Origin: Pseudomonas sp. CHM02
Lineage (GTDB): Bacteria; Pseudomonadota; Gammaproteobacteria; Pseudomonadales; Pseudomonadaceae
NCBI RefSeq assembly: GCF_000612585.1
Contig: NZ_JFCA01000011.1
Span: 1 to 64,000, forward strand
Reading direction: 5' to 3'
DNA length: 64,000 bases
Shown here: one piece after another, positions 26,853 to 36,212 of the stretch
Numbering within the stretch: the first letter of the stretch is position 1
How the letters are laid out: each line of letters starts with the position of its first letter
Program-made: the position numbers and the translations under genes
The notes under the pieces: generated by a model
The model's input: the letters and a program-made list of their open reading frames with translations, nothing else
Told to the model about the DNA's origin: nothing
Database searches by the model: none

Positions 26853-28325
26853 TTGGCGACAGTCGGATATGCCCATCTCTGCGAATCGCTGGATTTAAAA
26901 GTCATCCCGCCTCACCGCGTCGCGATGATTAAACCCGTGACCAGAATCACCTTGATCGGCAACTGCCTGGCGGTTCCGCATGCCGTCGCACCTGCGCAAC
27001 ATGCCCTGTTTGAGCACGTGCTGTTCGCACTCAAGCATGAGGGTGTGAATCTCGCCATACTTGCCCAGGTTTTTGAACGTCTTGGTCCGGAGCCATTTCT
27101 GGCTGGGTTGGCAGCCTCCCCCAATGGTGCGTTTATTCGTAAAGCCTGCTTTCTATGGGAAGGTTTTACCGGACAGACTCTGGATCATGCTGTCCCGGTG
27201 CGAGGGCGTGTCGTTGCCTTGTTCGATCCCGAACGCTATGTCACCGGCCCCAGTATTCGCAATAGCCGCTGGCGGGTGGATTTCAACGGGTTGGGTTCTC
27301 TGCATTACTGCGCCACCGTAGAGCGAACACCTGAGGTGGATGCGTTATTGGCGCTAGATGTGTTGGATCGCGCCAAATCCTTCATGGCCACGCTCCCACC
27401 CGAAATGATGGACCGCGCGATCCAGTGGGCCTATCTCCACGAAACCCGCGACTCGTTCGCCATCGAAAAAGAACAACCCAGTGAAGAGAAATCCCGCCGC
27501 TTCGTACAACTCTTACGCCAGGCTCATGAAGGCCGCCTGCTGACAGAGGACTACCTGGTCGAGCTGCAAAACAGCACCGTCTCCAACCCCTTCGATAAAG
27601 CCGTCGCCTTTCGCCACGAACAAAACCACCTGCATAACGGCCTGCGTGGCGCGGCGGGCGTCAGCTATGTGCCGCCTGCGCCGGCGCTCTGTCAGGAACT
27701 GATGGAAGAATTGATGGCATTCGCCAATCAGCCTGTGAGAGAGGTTGATCCATTGGTCGCGGCTGCTGTCACTGCTTTCGGCTTTGTGTTCCTGCACCCG
27801 TTCATGGACGGTAACGGGCGCCTTTCTCGCTTCCTGATCCATCAGACGCTCTGTCACTACGGTGCACTGGAAAACGGCTTGTTGCTGCCTGTTTCCGTCG
27901 CGATGAAACATGAAGAGCAAGCCTATCTGGAAGCCCTCAAAGCCTTCTCCCAACCCTCGCGGGAATTCTGGAACGTCACTTGGCTGGACGGCGACCAAAT
28001 GGCCTTCGACTTCATCGGCCACCCTTCGATCTACCGCTACTGGGACGCCACCCGCTGCGTCGGATTCACCCTGCAAATGGCCCACCGCGCCTTGGAAGTG
28101 GAACTGCGTGAAGAAACCGAGTTTCTCGACCGCTACGACCGCGTGATCAAGGCCGTGAACCAGCGTTATGACGTGCGTGGCAGTGATCTGTCGAAGCTGG
28201 TGATGATGTGCCTGGATAACGAGGGCAAGGTTTCGAAGCATCGGCGCAAGCAGTTTCAGTACAGCGTGGCGGAGGAGGTGTTTGAGTTTATCGAGGAGGA
28301 GACCCTGAGGTTAATAGGGGAGTAA
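26853..28325 (+). CDS. Fic-domain protein (probable AMPylase)
   Basis: 490 aa. The core Fic motif HPFMDGNGRLSR is complete, with the catalytic His and the anion-binding Gly-Asn-Gly, so AMP transfer from ATP to a protein hydroxyl is expected. Upstream, RDSFAIEKEQ resembles the class II inhibitory helix motif (S/T)xxxE(G/N), with Lys at the last position. A C-terminal winged-helix-like end follows. A TTG start at 26853 is chosen because GGGGAAG lies seven bases upstream; the internal ATG at 26925 lacks a site. No antitoxin gene is adjacent, which fits a housekeeping-type self-inhibited Fic protein rather than a toxin-antitoxin pair. Confidence 0.85.
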   Translation: MATVGYAHLCESLDLKVIPPHRVAMIKPVTRITLIGNCLAVPHAVAPAQHALFEHVLFALKHEGVNLAILAQVFERLGPEPFLAGLAASPNGAFIRKACFLWEGFTGQTLDHAVPVRGRVVALFDPERYVTGPSIRNSRWRVDFNGLGSLHYCATVERTPEVDALLALDVLDRAKSFMATLPPEMMDRAIQWAYLHETRDSFAIEKEQPSEEKSRRFVQLLRQAHEGRLLTEDYLVELQNSTVSNPFDKAVAFRHEQNHLHNGLRGAAGVSYVPPAPALCQELMEELMAFANQPVREVDPLVAAAVTAFGFVFLHPFMDGNGRLSRFLIHQTLCHYGALENGLLLPVSVAMKHEEQAYLEALKAFSQPSREFWNVTWLDGDQMAFDFIGHPSIYRYWDATRCVGFTLQMAHRALEVELREETEFLDRYDRVIKAVNQRYDVRGSDLSKLVMMCLDNEGKVSKHRRKQFQYSVAEEVFEFIEEETLRLIGE

Positions 28326-28588
28326 TAGGGCGCTTGGACATGTTGGGCGAAATCCAACACCGCCTGGACGGCCAGGCGAACAGCAGTCCTGAAACTTAAA
28401 TTGATCGAACTGTGGGAGCTGGTTGCCTGCGATTGCGAAGTGCCAGTCGGCCTCTATCTCGACTGGACCACCGCCTCGCAGGCAAGCCAGCTCCCACAGG
28501 CATTTGCAGCGTCAGAAAATGCTGCATCCACCCCCAAACCCGCTTTACTTACCCCTACCACCACCCATCCGCAAAATTGTTTCAAAAC
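28326..28588. other. intergenic region with hairpins and a REP pair
   Basis: No gene. TGTTGG/CCAACA (28341-28359) and CGCCTGG/CCAGGCG (28361-28378) form two successive hairpins after fic, without a strong T run. A REP pair follows at 28411-28498. The rest shows nothing recognisable. Confidence 0.5.
28411..28498. repeat. REP element, inverted pair
   Basis: TGTGGGAGCTGGTTGCC at the left and GGCAAGCCAGCTCCCACA at the right form a large hairpin with about 50 bases between. It is the fluorescens-type GTGGGAGC extragenic repeat. Confidence 0.8.
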
Positions 28589-28617
28589 TTGACGCATTTG
28601 GATCCATCCACCATATT
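28589..28617 (+). promoter_or_regulatory. promoter of the marR-FUSC operon
   Basis: TTGACG and CATATT are separated by 17 bases, a fair sigma-70 match. The palindromic site at 28621 would cover the transcription start. Confidence 0.5.
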
Positions 28618-28620
28618 GAT

Positions 28621-28636
28621 AGTTAGCAAACTAACT
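28621..28636. promoter_or_regulatory. palindromic operator, probable MarR site
   Basis: AGTTAG-CAAA-CTAACT is a perfect inverted repeat with 6-bp arms, located between the promoter and the marR start, as expected for autorepression by a MarR protein. Confidence 0.65.
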
Positions 28637-28652
28637 GTATGCGAACTTTCCA

Positions 28653-29090
28653 GTGCCTCAATCCCTCGAACAACTCCAGATGAACCTCAGCAGCAGCATG
28701 GTGGTGGGCGCCCGTAATTGGCGCAAAATCTGCCAGACCACGCTGGTGAGCTATGGCATCTCCGAAGCCTGCGCCGTGCCGTTGTTGATGATCGGCCGCC
28801 TGGGCGACGGTGTGCACCAGGTCAAAGTGGCGCAGGCGTCGGGGATGGAAAGCCCGTCGCTGGTGCGCCTGCTCGATCGGCTGTGTACCGACGGCTACGT
28901 GTGCCGTACCGAAGATATCCACGACCGTCGCGCCAAGGCCCTGAGCCTCACCGAGCGTGGGCGTGAGCTGGTGCAAGCGGTGGAGGCGCAGTTGGTGCGC
29001 CTGCGCAAGGACGTGCTGGCCGACATGACCCAAGGTGATATGGAAGCCGCGCTGCGTGTGCTGCGCGCTTTCGAGGCGGCGTCGCTTTGA
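28653..29090 (+). CDS. MarR-family transcriptional regulator
   Basis: 145 aa. The winged helix (about 50-110) has KVAQASGMESPSLVRLLDRL and the wing EDIHDRRAKALSLTERGREL, characteristic of MarR. It likely represses its own operon with the FUSC exporter, whose gene starts inside its stop codon (TTGA). The GTG at 28653 is used; an ATG at 28680 is possible and neither has a clear ribosome site. The ligand is unknown; aromatic acids are typical inducers of such systems (inference). Confidence 0.86.
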   Translation: MPQSLEQLQMNLSSSMVVGARNWRKICQTTLVSYGISEACAVPLLMIGRLGDGVHQVKVAQASGMESPSLVRLLDRLCTDGYVCRTEDIHDRRAKALSLTERGRELVQAVEAQLVRLRKDVLADMTQGDMEAALRVLRAFEAASL

Positions 29091-31165
29091 ACGGATTTTT
29101 TACCGGTTTCCCGCCCGCCCGTGATTGGTTCTACGGTGTCCGTACCTTCGCGGCCTCGATGATTGCCTTGTACATCGCCATGCTTATGCAAATGCCGCGT
29201 CCGTATTGGGCGATGGCTACCGTGTATATCGTGTCCAGCCCGTTTGTCGGCCCTACCAGTTCCAAAGCGCTGTACCGCGCCATCGGCACGTTCATGGGGG
29301 CGGCGGCGGCGGTGATTTTTGTGCCGATGTTCGTGCAGTCGCCCTACATGCTGGTGGTGGTGATTGCCTTGTGGACGGGCACCTTGCTGTTTCTCTCCAT
29401 GCACCTGCGTACCGCGAACAACTACGCACTGATGCTCGCCGGCTATACCTTGCCGCTGATCGCCTTGCCGGTGGTGGATAACCCCCTGGCTGTCTGGGAT
29501 GTAGCCGAGGCGCGTACCGAAGAAATCTTCCTCGGCATCGCCGTGGCAGCGGTGGTGGGCGCGATGTTCTGGCCGCGCCGGCTGATGCCGGTATTCGATG
29601 GCTCGGTGGCCAAGTGGTTTTCCGACGCCCAGGTCTACAGCCAGCGTTTTCTCACGCGCAAAGTCGAGCCTGAAGAAATCAGCACCCTGCGCGGCGGTAT
29701 GGTCGCCACCTTCAACACCCTTGAATTGATGATCGGCCAGTTGCCCCACGAGGGCGCACGGCCGCAGACGGTGCGCAATACCAAGGAATTGCGCGGGCGC
29801 ATGATCCACCTGCTGCCGGTGATCGATGCCCTGGATGACGCGGTGTACGCCATCGAACACCGCGCACCGGAGTTCGTCGATCAGCTCACGCCGTTGCTGG
29901 AAGCCGCCAACGCCTGGCTGGAAAGCACCACCGAAACAGCGCCCCTTGAGCGCTGGCGCGCGCTGCGCGACCAGGTCGATGCCGCTCAACCCCAGGGCGA
30001 AGCGCTGGACGACCGCCACACGCTGCTGTTCTCCAATGCGCTATACCGCCTCGCGGAGTGGATCGACCTGTGGCAAGACTGCCGCAGCCTGCAAGTCGCC
30101 ATTCAGTGCGAGAGCCAGGACACCTGGCGCGCCGTGTACCGTCACTGGCGCCTGGGCCGGCTCACGCCGTTCCTCGACCGTGGGTTGATGTTCTACTCGG
30201 CGTTCTCCACCGTCACTGCGATCATTGTCGCTTCGGTGCTGTGGATCCTGCTCGGCTGGACTGACGGCGGCAGCGCGGTGATCCTGGCCGCCGTCGCCTG
30301 CAGCTTTTTCGCCTCGATGGACGACCCGGCGCCGCAGATCTACCGGTTCTTTTTCTGGACCGCCATGTCGGTGCTGTTCGCCAGTCTCTACCTGTTCCTG
30401 GTGCTGCCCAACCTGCATGACTTCCCGATGCTGGTGCTGGCGTTCGCGGTGCCGTTCATCTGCATTGGCACACTCACCGTGCAGCCGCGTTTCTACCTGG
30501 GCATGTTGCTGACGCTGGTGAACACCTCGTCGTTCATCAGCATCCAGGGCGCCTATGACGCGGACTTCCTCAACTTCGCCAACGTCAACCTGGCGGGGCC
30601 GGTGGGCCTGCTGTTTGCGTTTGTGTGGACACTGATCGCACGGCCCTTCGGCGCTGAGCTGGCGGCCAAGCGCCTGACCCGTTTCAGCTGGCGCGACATC
30701 GTCAGCCTTACCGAGCCCGCGACCCTGGCCGAACACCGGCACATGGCCGTGCAGATGCTCGACCGTTTGATGCAGCACCTGCCGCGCCTGGCCCTGATCA
30801 ACCAGGACACCGGTACCGCCCTGCGCGATTTGCGCGTGGCGCTGAACCTGCTCGACCTGCTGGCCTACTCGCCGCGCATCCTCGGCGTGCCAAGGGTGCT
30901 GCTCAACCAGGTGGTGGAAGGCGTGGGCGGCTATTTCAAGGCTTGCCTCAAGGCCGGTGAACGCTTGCCGGCGCCCAGCGGTCTGCTGATGACCCTGGAC
31001 CGCACGCGCCGCGCCCTCAACGGCCAGGGCCTGCAAGACGAAGACGACACTCGCCTGCACCTGCTGCATGCGTTGGCCGGGCTGCGCTTGTCGCTGTTGC
31101 CGGGCGTGGAATTTATTGGCGGCACCGAAATGGAAGCGCCGCTACCTGATGGAGCGCCTTTATGA
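29087..31165 (+). CDS. FUSC-family membrane exporter (AaeB-like)
   Basis: 692 aa. Two hydrophobic blocks (about 20-165 and 365-510) each with five or six segments frame a cytoplasmic middle part, the layout of AaeB/fusaric acid resistance proteins. The opening DWFYGVRTFAASMIALYIAM and PYWAMATVYIVSSPF are typical of the family. A TTG start overlaps the marR stop, with GAGG upstream. With the DUF1656, HlyD and OMF genes that follow by 4-base overlaps it makes a proton-driven exporter for aromatic or hydroxylated acids. Confidence 0.88.
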   Translation: MNGFFTGFPPARDWFYGVRTFAASMIALYIAMLMQMPRPYWAMATVYIVSSPFVGPTSSKALYRAIGTFMGAAAAVIFVPMFVQSPYMLVVVIALWTGTLLFLSMHLRTANNYALMLAGYTLPLIALPVVDNPLAVWDVAEARTEEIFLGIAVAAVVGAMFWPRRLMPVFDGSVAKWFSDAQVYSQRFLTRKVEPEEISTLRGGMVATFNTLELMIGQLPHEGARPQTVRNTKELRGRMIHLLPVIDALDDAVYAIEHRAPEFVDQLTPLLEAANAWLESTTETAPLERWRALRDQVDAAQPQGEALDDRHTLLFSNALYRLAEWIDLWQDCRSLQVAIQCESQDTWRAVYRHWRLGRLTPFLDRGLMFYSAFSTVTAIIVASVLWILLGWTDGGSAVILAAVACSFFASMDDPAPQIYRFFFWTAMSVLFASLYLFLVLPNLHDFPMLVLAFAVPFICIGTLTVQPRFYLGMLLTLVNTSSFISIQGAYDADFLNFANVNLAGPVGLLFAFVWTLIARPFGAELAAKRLTRFSWRDIVSLTEPATLAEHRHMAVQMLDRLMQHLPRLALINQDTGTALRDLRVALNLLDLLAYSPRILGVPRVLLNQVVEGVGGYFKACLKAGERLPAPSGLLMTLDRTRRALNGQGLQDEDDTRLHLLHALAGLRLSLLPGVEFIGGTEMEAPLPDGAPL

Positions 31166-31371
31166 TCGGTGATCTGGATATCAGCGGGGTGTTCCTGCCC
31201 ACGCTGCTGGTGCTGATGGGCATTACGTACGTGTTGTTCCTGGTGGTGCATGGGCTATTGACCCGCGTCCACTTCTATCGCCTGGTCTGGCACCGGGCAT
31301 TGTTCAATTTGGGGCTCTACGCGCTGTTGCTGGGCGCGGTGGACTCACTCAGTCGATACCTGATGACATGA
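31162..31371 (+). CDS. DUF1656 small membrane protein
   Basis: 69 aa with two hydrophobic helices (FLPTLLVLMGITYVLFLVV and FNLGLYALLLGAVDSL). It is the AaeX/YtcA-type DUF1656 protein that regularly sits between FUSC and HlyD genes. It overlaps both neighbours by four bases. Its role in the exporter is not known. Confidence 0.88.
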   Translation: MIGDLDISGVFLPTLLVLMGITYVLFLVVHGLLTRVHFYRLVWHRALFNLGLYALLLGAVDSLSRYLMT

Positions 31372-32258
31372 AAAAACCTTTTTTGACCATCGGCCGTGTA
31401 GTCCTGACGCTGTTGATCGTGACGTTCGCGATCGTCGTGGTGTGGCGCATGGTCATGTACTACATGTTTGCCCCCTGGACCCGTGACGGCCACATCCGTG
31501 CCGACATCGTGCAGATTGCCCCGGACGTGTCCGGGCTGATCCAGCGGGTGGCCGTGCGCGACAACCAACTGGTGACCAAGGGCCAGGTGCTGTTCGCCGT
31601 CGACCAGGACCGTTTCAAGCTGGCCCTGCGCCAAGCCCAGGCCGCCGTGGCCGACCGCCAGGAAACCCTGGCCCAGGCCCAGCGCGAGTACAAGCGTAAC
31701 CGTGGCCTCGGCAACCTGGTGCCCAGCGAGCAACTGGAAGAAAGCCAGTCCCGCGTCGCCCGTGCCCAGTCGGCCCTGGCCGAAGCCCAGGTGACGGTGG
31801 ATTCCGCCCAACTGAACCTCGACCGCTCGGTGATCCGCAGCCCCGTGGACGGTTACGTCAACGACCGTGCGCCGCGCACCCAGGAGTTCGTCACCGCCGG
31901 TCGCCCGGTGCTGTCGGTGGTCGACAGCAATTCCTTCCATATCGATGGTTATTTCGAAGAAACCAAGCTCGACGGCATCCACGTCGGCATGGGCGTGGAC
32001 ATCCGCGTGATCGGTGACAACGCCCGCCTGCGTGGCCATGTGCAGAGCATCGTCGCCGGTATCGAAGACCGCGACCGCAGCAGCGGCTCCAACCTGCTGC
32101 CCAACGTCAACCCGGCGTTCAGCTGGGTGCGCCTGGCCCAGCGGATTCCGGTGCGTATCGCCTTTGATGATGTGCCGGCGGACTTCCGCATGATCGCCGG
32201 GCGCACTGCCACGGTATCGATCATCGGCGACAAGGCCAAAGACGGAGACCAGCCATGA
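31368..32258 (+). CDS. HlyD-family periplasmic adaptor (AaeA-like)
   Basis: 296 aa. N-terminal membrane anchor (IGRVVLTLLIVTFAIVVVW), the family motif APWTRDGHIRADIVQIAPD, a lipoyl half (VSGLIQRVAVRDNQLVTKG), a short coiled coil and the second half (RSVIRSPVDGYVNDRAP). It connects the FUSC pump with the OMF encoded next. Confidence 0.9.
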   Translation: MKKPFLTIGRVVLTLLIVTFAIVVVWRMVMYYMFAPWTRDGHIRADIVQIAPDVSGLIQRVAVRDNQLVTKGQVLFAVDQDRFKLALRQAQAAVADRQETLAQAQREYKRNRGLGNLVPSEQLEESQSRVARAQSALAEAQVTVDSAQLNLDRSVIRSPVDGYVNDRAPRTQEFVTAGRPVLSVVDSNSFHIDGYFEETKLDGIHVGMGVDIRVIGDNARLRGHVQSIVAGIEDRDRSSGSNLLPNVNPAFSWVRLAQRIPVRIAFDDVPADFRMIAGRTATVSIIGDKAKDGDQP

Positions 32259-33697
32259 AGCAACTGCTGGCAACCGCTGCGCTGGGGTTGTTGCTGTCGG
32301 CCTGCCAGGTGGTGGGGCCGGATTACAAGTTGCCGGAAACGTCGGCCGTCAACCGTGGCGACCTGCAAGGGCCGCTCGCGGGTGAAGGCAATAACGTGGT
32401 GTCGGCGCCGGTGCCGGCGGACTGGTGGAAACTCTATAAAGACCCGCGCCTGGACGAGCTGGTACGCCAGGCCATGGCCTCCAACACCGACTTGCGTGTG
32501 GCCGCCGCCAACCTGCAACGCGCGCGTTTCCAGACCCAGGAAGCGGAGTCCGCAGGCGGCTGGAGCGCCGGCGCCAAGGCTGAGGCCCAGCGCCTGCAAG
32601 AGTCGGGCGAAGCCTTTCTGCTGACAGAAAAAGTCCCAGTGGCCAATATTGGCAGCGCCAGCATCAGCACGTCCTACCAGTTCGACTTGTTCGGCACCCT
32701 GCAGCGCGGCATCGAAAGCGCCCAGGCCAGCGCCGATGCGGCCCAGGCTGCTGCCGACATCGCCCGCATCACGTTGGTAGCGGATGTGGTGCGTTCCTAT
32801 ACACAGGTGTGTGCGGCCAACGAAGAACTGGCGATTGCCAACGAGTCCCTCGACCTGCAAGCCCAAAGCACCAAGCTCACCCAGCGCCTGCGCGACGCCG
32901 GGCGGGGTGATGAAACCCAGGTGACCCGTTCGCAGACCCAATACAAATCCTTGCGCGCCGACATGCCGCGCTACGAAGCGGCACGCCAGGCCGGCCTGTT
33001 CCGCCTGTCGATGCTGCTGGCCAAGCCGCTGGACCAACTGCCGGCGGGCACCGGCACGTGCGCCGAACTGCCGCACATCGCCCAGTTGCTGCCGGTCGGC
33101 GACGGCGCGACCCTGCTCAAGCGGCGCCCGGATGTCCGCCAGGCTGAGCGCCAACTGGCCGCCGCCACTGCGCGAATCGGCGTGGCCACCGGGGCGCTGT
33201 ACCCGGACATCAGCATCGGCGCCACGGTGGGCACTGTCGGGATCCTCGATGACCTGGGCGCACCGGCGACCAACCGCTGGGGCTTTGGCCCGCTGATCAG
33301 TTGGTCGGTGCCGACCAACGGCGCACGCGCGCGTATCCACGAAGCCGAAGCCGCGACCCAGGGCGCCCTGGCGCACTTCGACGGCGTGGTGCTCAACGCC
33401 ATCCGCGAAACCCAGACCGGGCTTGCCCAATACACCGCGCAGTTGCAACGTCGTGACGCCCTGGCTGAGGCCGGCGAGTCTGCCAGGGAGGCTGCGGACC
33501 AGACCCACCGTTTCTTCCAGGCTGGCCGTGCGTCGTTCCTGGCCGACCTGCAGGCCACCCGCACCTACACCGATGTGCGCGCGCAACTGGCCGCCGCCAA
33601 TACCCAGGTTGCCATGAGCCAGATCGATCTGTTCCTGGCCCTGGGCGGTGGTTGGGAAAGCGGACGAACGCAAGCGTCACAGCCCGGCAAACCCTGA
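32255..33697 (+). CDS. NodT-family outer-membrane efflux lipoprotein
   Basis: 480 aa with lipobox LSAC (Cys17) followed by QVVGPDY and two OMF repeats (ASNTDLRVAAANLQRARF; RRPDVRQAERQLAAATARIG). It ends shortly after LGGGWE, the usual family end. It overlaps the HlyD stop by four bases and completes the exporter. It is distinct from, and only partly similar to, the paralogue at 20380-21930. Confidence 0.9.
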   Translation: MKQLLATAALGLLLSACQVVGPDYKLPETSAVNRGDLQGPLAGEGNNVVSAPVPADWWKLYKDPRLDELVRQAMASNTDLRVAAANLQRARFQTQEAESAGGWSAGAKAEAQRLQESGEAFLLTEKVPVANIGSASISTSYQFDLFGTLQRGIESAQASADAAQAAADIARITLVADVVRSYTQVCAANEELAIANESLDLQAQSTKLTQRLRDAGRGDETQVTRSQTQYKSLRADMPRYEAARQAGLFRLSMLLAKPLDQLPAGTGTCAELPHIAQLLPVGDGATLLKRRPDVRQAERQLAAATARIGVATGALYPDISIGATVGTVGILDDLGAPATNRWGFGPLISWSVPTNGARARIHEAEAATQGALAHFDGVVLNAIRETQTGLAQYTAQLQRRDALAEAGESAREAADQTHRFFQAGRASFLADLQATRTYTDVRAQLAAANTQVAMSQIDLFLALGGGWESGRTQASQPGKP

Positions 33698-33778
33698 GCG
33701 AATGACTATGCTTTGACAGGTGGAGCGCCGTGACGCTCTACCTGTCACTGCTCGCGTTTGCTCATGGGGATTCCAATA

Positions 33779-34411
33779 ATGAAAAACCCTTATGCTCCCG
33801 CTTTCTGGTGCGTGTGTTTCGCACTGGTGTTGCTCTCGGCTACCTATTTCTACGGTGTCATGCTGGCTCACCAACTCGACAAGGCCATGGTATTTCTCGA
33901 CAGCGCCTGCCTGGTGATCGGCACCCTGTCCATCGGCGTCGTGGCCTGGGCCTCTTACCAAAATCAACGGGTGAAAAAGAAGCTTCTTGAACAAGGCAAG
34001 ACCCGTGTGGCGATCTGGGACACCAAAGTCGCACTGCGCCGGGTCGAGACGGTGTTCGATCGCTATTTCTGGGGCAGCTATTGGCAGCCGGGGCGGACCT
34101 TCCAGGAAGTCATGGGTGACCTCACCGGCACCCCCCTGGAAAAAAGCCTCGAAGTCCTGAAAAAACAGTGCGTGGTCCTCGATCGGCAAGTCGCCGACGG
34201 CAGGCATTGGCTGAATAACGCGCGGGAATTGTCCGATGTGGCAACCCAGATGGCCCGCGAGCGCTACCAACTGGACTTCTGCGACCCCAAGGCCGACACC
34301 CCCGGCAATGCCGTGATACACCGCGAATTTGAGGTGCTGGTGTACACCTGGACGGCGCGGCTGAAGAGTTTCGACCACCAACTGGATGAAATTGAGCTGG
34401 AGTATTCCTGA
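33779..34411 (+). CDS. membrane protein of unknown function
   Basis: 210 aa. Two hydrophobic segments (FWCVCFALVLLSATYFYGVM and SACLVIGTLSIGVVAWASY) are followed by a charged cytoplasmic part (about 65-210) with helical heptad-like stretches. No family was recognised. The ATG at 33779 has GGGGA eight bases upstream and is preferred over 33758. It stands alone between the exporter operon and the YdgA gene. Confidence 0.65.
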   Translation: MKNPYAPAFWCVCFALVLLSATYFYGVMLAHQLDKAMVFLDSACLVIGTLSIGVVAWASYQNQRVKKKLLEQGKTRVAIWDTKVALRRVETVFDRYFWGSYWQPGRTFQEVMGDLTGTPLEKSLEVLKKQCVVLDRQVADGRHWLNNARELSDVATQMARERYQLDFCDPKADTPGNAVIHREFEVLVYTWTARLKSFDHQLDEIELEYS

Positions 34412-34557
34412 ACTACTACTGAACTGATCCCTCTGAAAAGCTGGGCCGTTCGCGGCCGCCAGTGCTAATCTTCCCCCGTTTTCGGCGGGCTTGAGCCAAT
34501 CCCTTCGGGGGTCAAGGAAGACAGCCCACTTCTCACAGGATTTGATCAGGTCACTTC

Positions 34558-36054
34558 ATGAATAAGCCAGCCGTTGTTCTTTTGGGTTTCGTTGTCGCCG
34601 TGGGCGTCGTCAGTGCAGGCGGTGCCTGGTACACCGGTAAGCAATTGGAGCCGGTACTGCAAACCGCCGTGCAGGACGCCAACAAGGAACTGCAACGTTC
34701 CATGGCCGGTGTCGACGGCACCGTTGCCCTGGAGCTGGTGTCCCTGGACCGTGGCCTGTTCAGCAGTACCGCGCACTATCGCCTCAAGGGCCAGGGCTCG
34801 TTCTTCGGCGAGCAGAACCCGAACCCCGAGCTGCTGATCGTCGACCATATCGAACACGGCCCGCTGCCGTTCTCGCGCCTGGTGTCGCTGAAGTGGTTGC
34901 CGGTCATGGCCACCAGTCACTACGAACTGGAAAAGAACGCCACCACCGAAAAATGGTTCGCCGCCGCCAAAGACGTGCCGCCACTCAAAGGCGTGGCCAA
35001 TATCGGCTACAGCCGTTCGGTGAGCGGTAACCTTGAACTGCTGCCGCTGGAGTTCAAGGACGACACCTCTTCTGCGAGCTTCTCCGGCCTGAACCTGGAC
35101 TTCGACAGCACCGCCGAGGGCAAGAAGGTCAAGGTCGATGGCTACATGAACAGCCTCAAGCTGGCGGTGGTCGATGCCAATGGCGCGCCGTTCGATGCTG
35201 AGTTCGCTGGCCTGACCGTCGCCAGCAACCTGGAGAAATCCACCTTCGGCTTCTACACCGGGCAGAATACCGTGGAGCTGAGCGACACCAAGCTCACCTT
35301 CGGCCCGCAGAAAGCCGTGCTGACCCTTAAAGGCTTCGAGCAGAAAGACTCCAGCGAGGTCAAAGACAACAACATGGCCGGCCGTGTCGATTACAAGATC
35401 GACGAGATCGGCTACCAGGGCAAACCAGTCGGCTCCGCCGCCATGGCCCTGAGTTTGAAGAACATCGATGTGCCGTCAGGCCTGGTGCTGACCAAGCTGT
35501 ACCAGGACAAGATGCAACCAGTGCAAGCCGCTGCTGCTGCCGGCCAACCGGTGCCGGAGCTGCAACTGACCGAAGCCGAGCAAGCCCTGGCCGAAGCCAA
35601 CGTCAACCAGTTGCTGGCCGCCAAGCCGCACCTGGCGCTGGAAAACCTGTCGCTGAAAACCACCCACGGTGAAAGCAAGTTCAACCTGGTGCTGGACCTG
35701 ACCAAGCCGACCTCCATGGAATTGCCGCCGGTTGAGCTGGGCAAGCAAATGGTCTCGCTGCTGGACGCCAACCTGAGCCTGTCCAAGCCGATGATCGCCG
35801 ACGTTGCCGCCCTGCAAGCCCAGGTTGGCGGCGTGACCGATCCTAAAGCCATCGAGCAGCAATCCCAGATGGCCAGCGAAATGGTCAGCGGCATGGCCGT
35901 TGGCACGCAATTGGCGACCCTGGTGGGCAGCGACGTGGTTTCCAAGTTGCATTACGCCAACAATGAAGTGACCTTCAACGGCCAGAAGATGACCGTCGAG
36001 CAGTTCATTGGCTTCGTGATGTCCAAAGTCGGCGCGGTCGGCGGCGCGCAGTAA
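34558..36054 (+). CDS. YdgA/DUF945 family protein
   Basis: 498 aa. An N-terminal signal or anchor (VVLLGFVVAVGVVSAGGAWY) precedes the DUF945 domain, with the family's GKQLEP and SLDRGLFSSTAHY and a long beta-rich middle part. E. coli YdgA homologues are envelope proteins of poorly known function, often considered dimeric periplasmic proteins anchored in the inner membrane. No partner gene is adjacent. The start follows from the signal sequence. Confidence 0.85.
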   Translation: MNKPAVVLLGFVVAVGVVSAGGAWYTGKQLEPVLQTAVQDANKELQRSMAGVDGTVALELVSLDRGLFSSTAHYRLKGQGSFFGEQNPNPELLIVDHIEHGPLPFSRLVSLKWLPVMATSHYELEKNATTEKWFAAAKDVPPLKGVANIGYSRSVSGNLELLPLEFKDDTSSASFSGLNLDFDSTAEGKKVKVDGYMNSLKLAVVDANGAPFDAEFAGLTVASNLEKSTFGFYTGQNTVELSDTKLTFGPQKAVLTLKGFEQKDSSEVKDNNMAGRVDYKIDEIGYQGKPVGSAAMALSLKNIDVPSGLVLTKLYQDKMQPVQAAAAAGQPVPELQLTEAEQALAEANVNQLLAAKPHLALENLSLKTTHGESKFNLVLDLTKPTSMELPPVELGKQMVSLLDANLSLSKPMIADVAALQAQVGGVTDPKAIEQQSQMASEMVSGMAVGTQLATLVGSDVVSKLHYANNEVTFNGQKMTVEQFIGFVMSKVGAVGGAQ

Positions 36055-36081
36055 AGATTTCGCCATCGCCCAGAAATAAAT

Positions 36082-36174
36082 AATGGGGGAGCGGGGTTGC
36101 AGGCGATAAGGGTCAAACGGTCGGCGCGTGTGTCGTCCGGTCCGCCCTATTGCCTGTAACCCCGCTCCCCCATT
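36082..36174. repeat. long inverted repeat upstream of pgaA
   Basis: AATGGGGGAGCGGGGTTGCA and TGCCTGTAACCCCGCTCCCC flank about 45 bases; the arms pair over roughly 20 bases. A TTTTT follows at 36176, so it can end ydgA transcription, and it is also compatible with a REP-like pair. Confidence 0.6.
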
Positions 36175-36200
36175 CGTTTTTCAGGTGTGCACGCAATTCT

Positions 36201-36212
36201 GAACAATTGTTC
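36201..36212. promoter_or_regulatory. palindrome in the pgaA upstream region
   Basis: GAACAATTGTTC is a perfect 12-bp palindrome, and TTGTTC recurs seven bases later. It lies 140 bases before the pgaA start and is a candidate operator for the pga operon; no regulator is identified. Confidence 0.35.
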
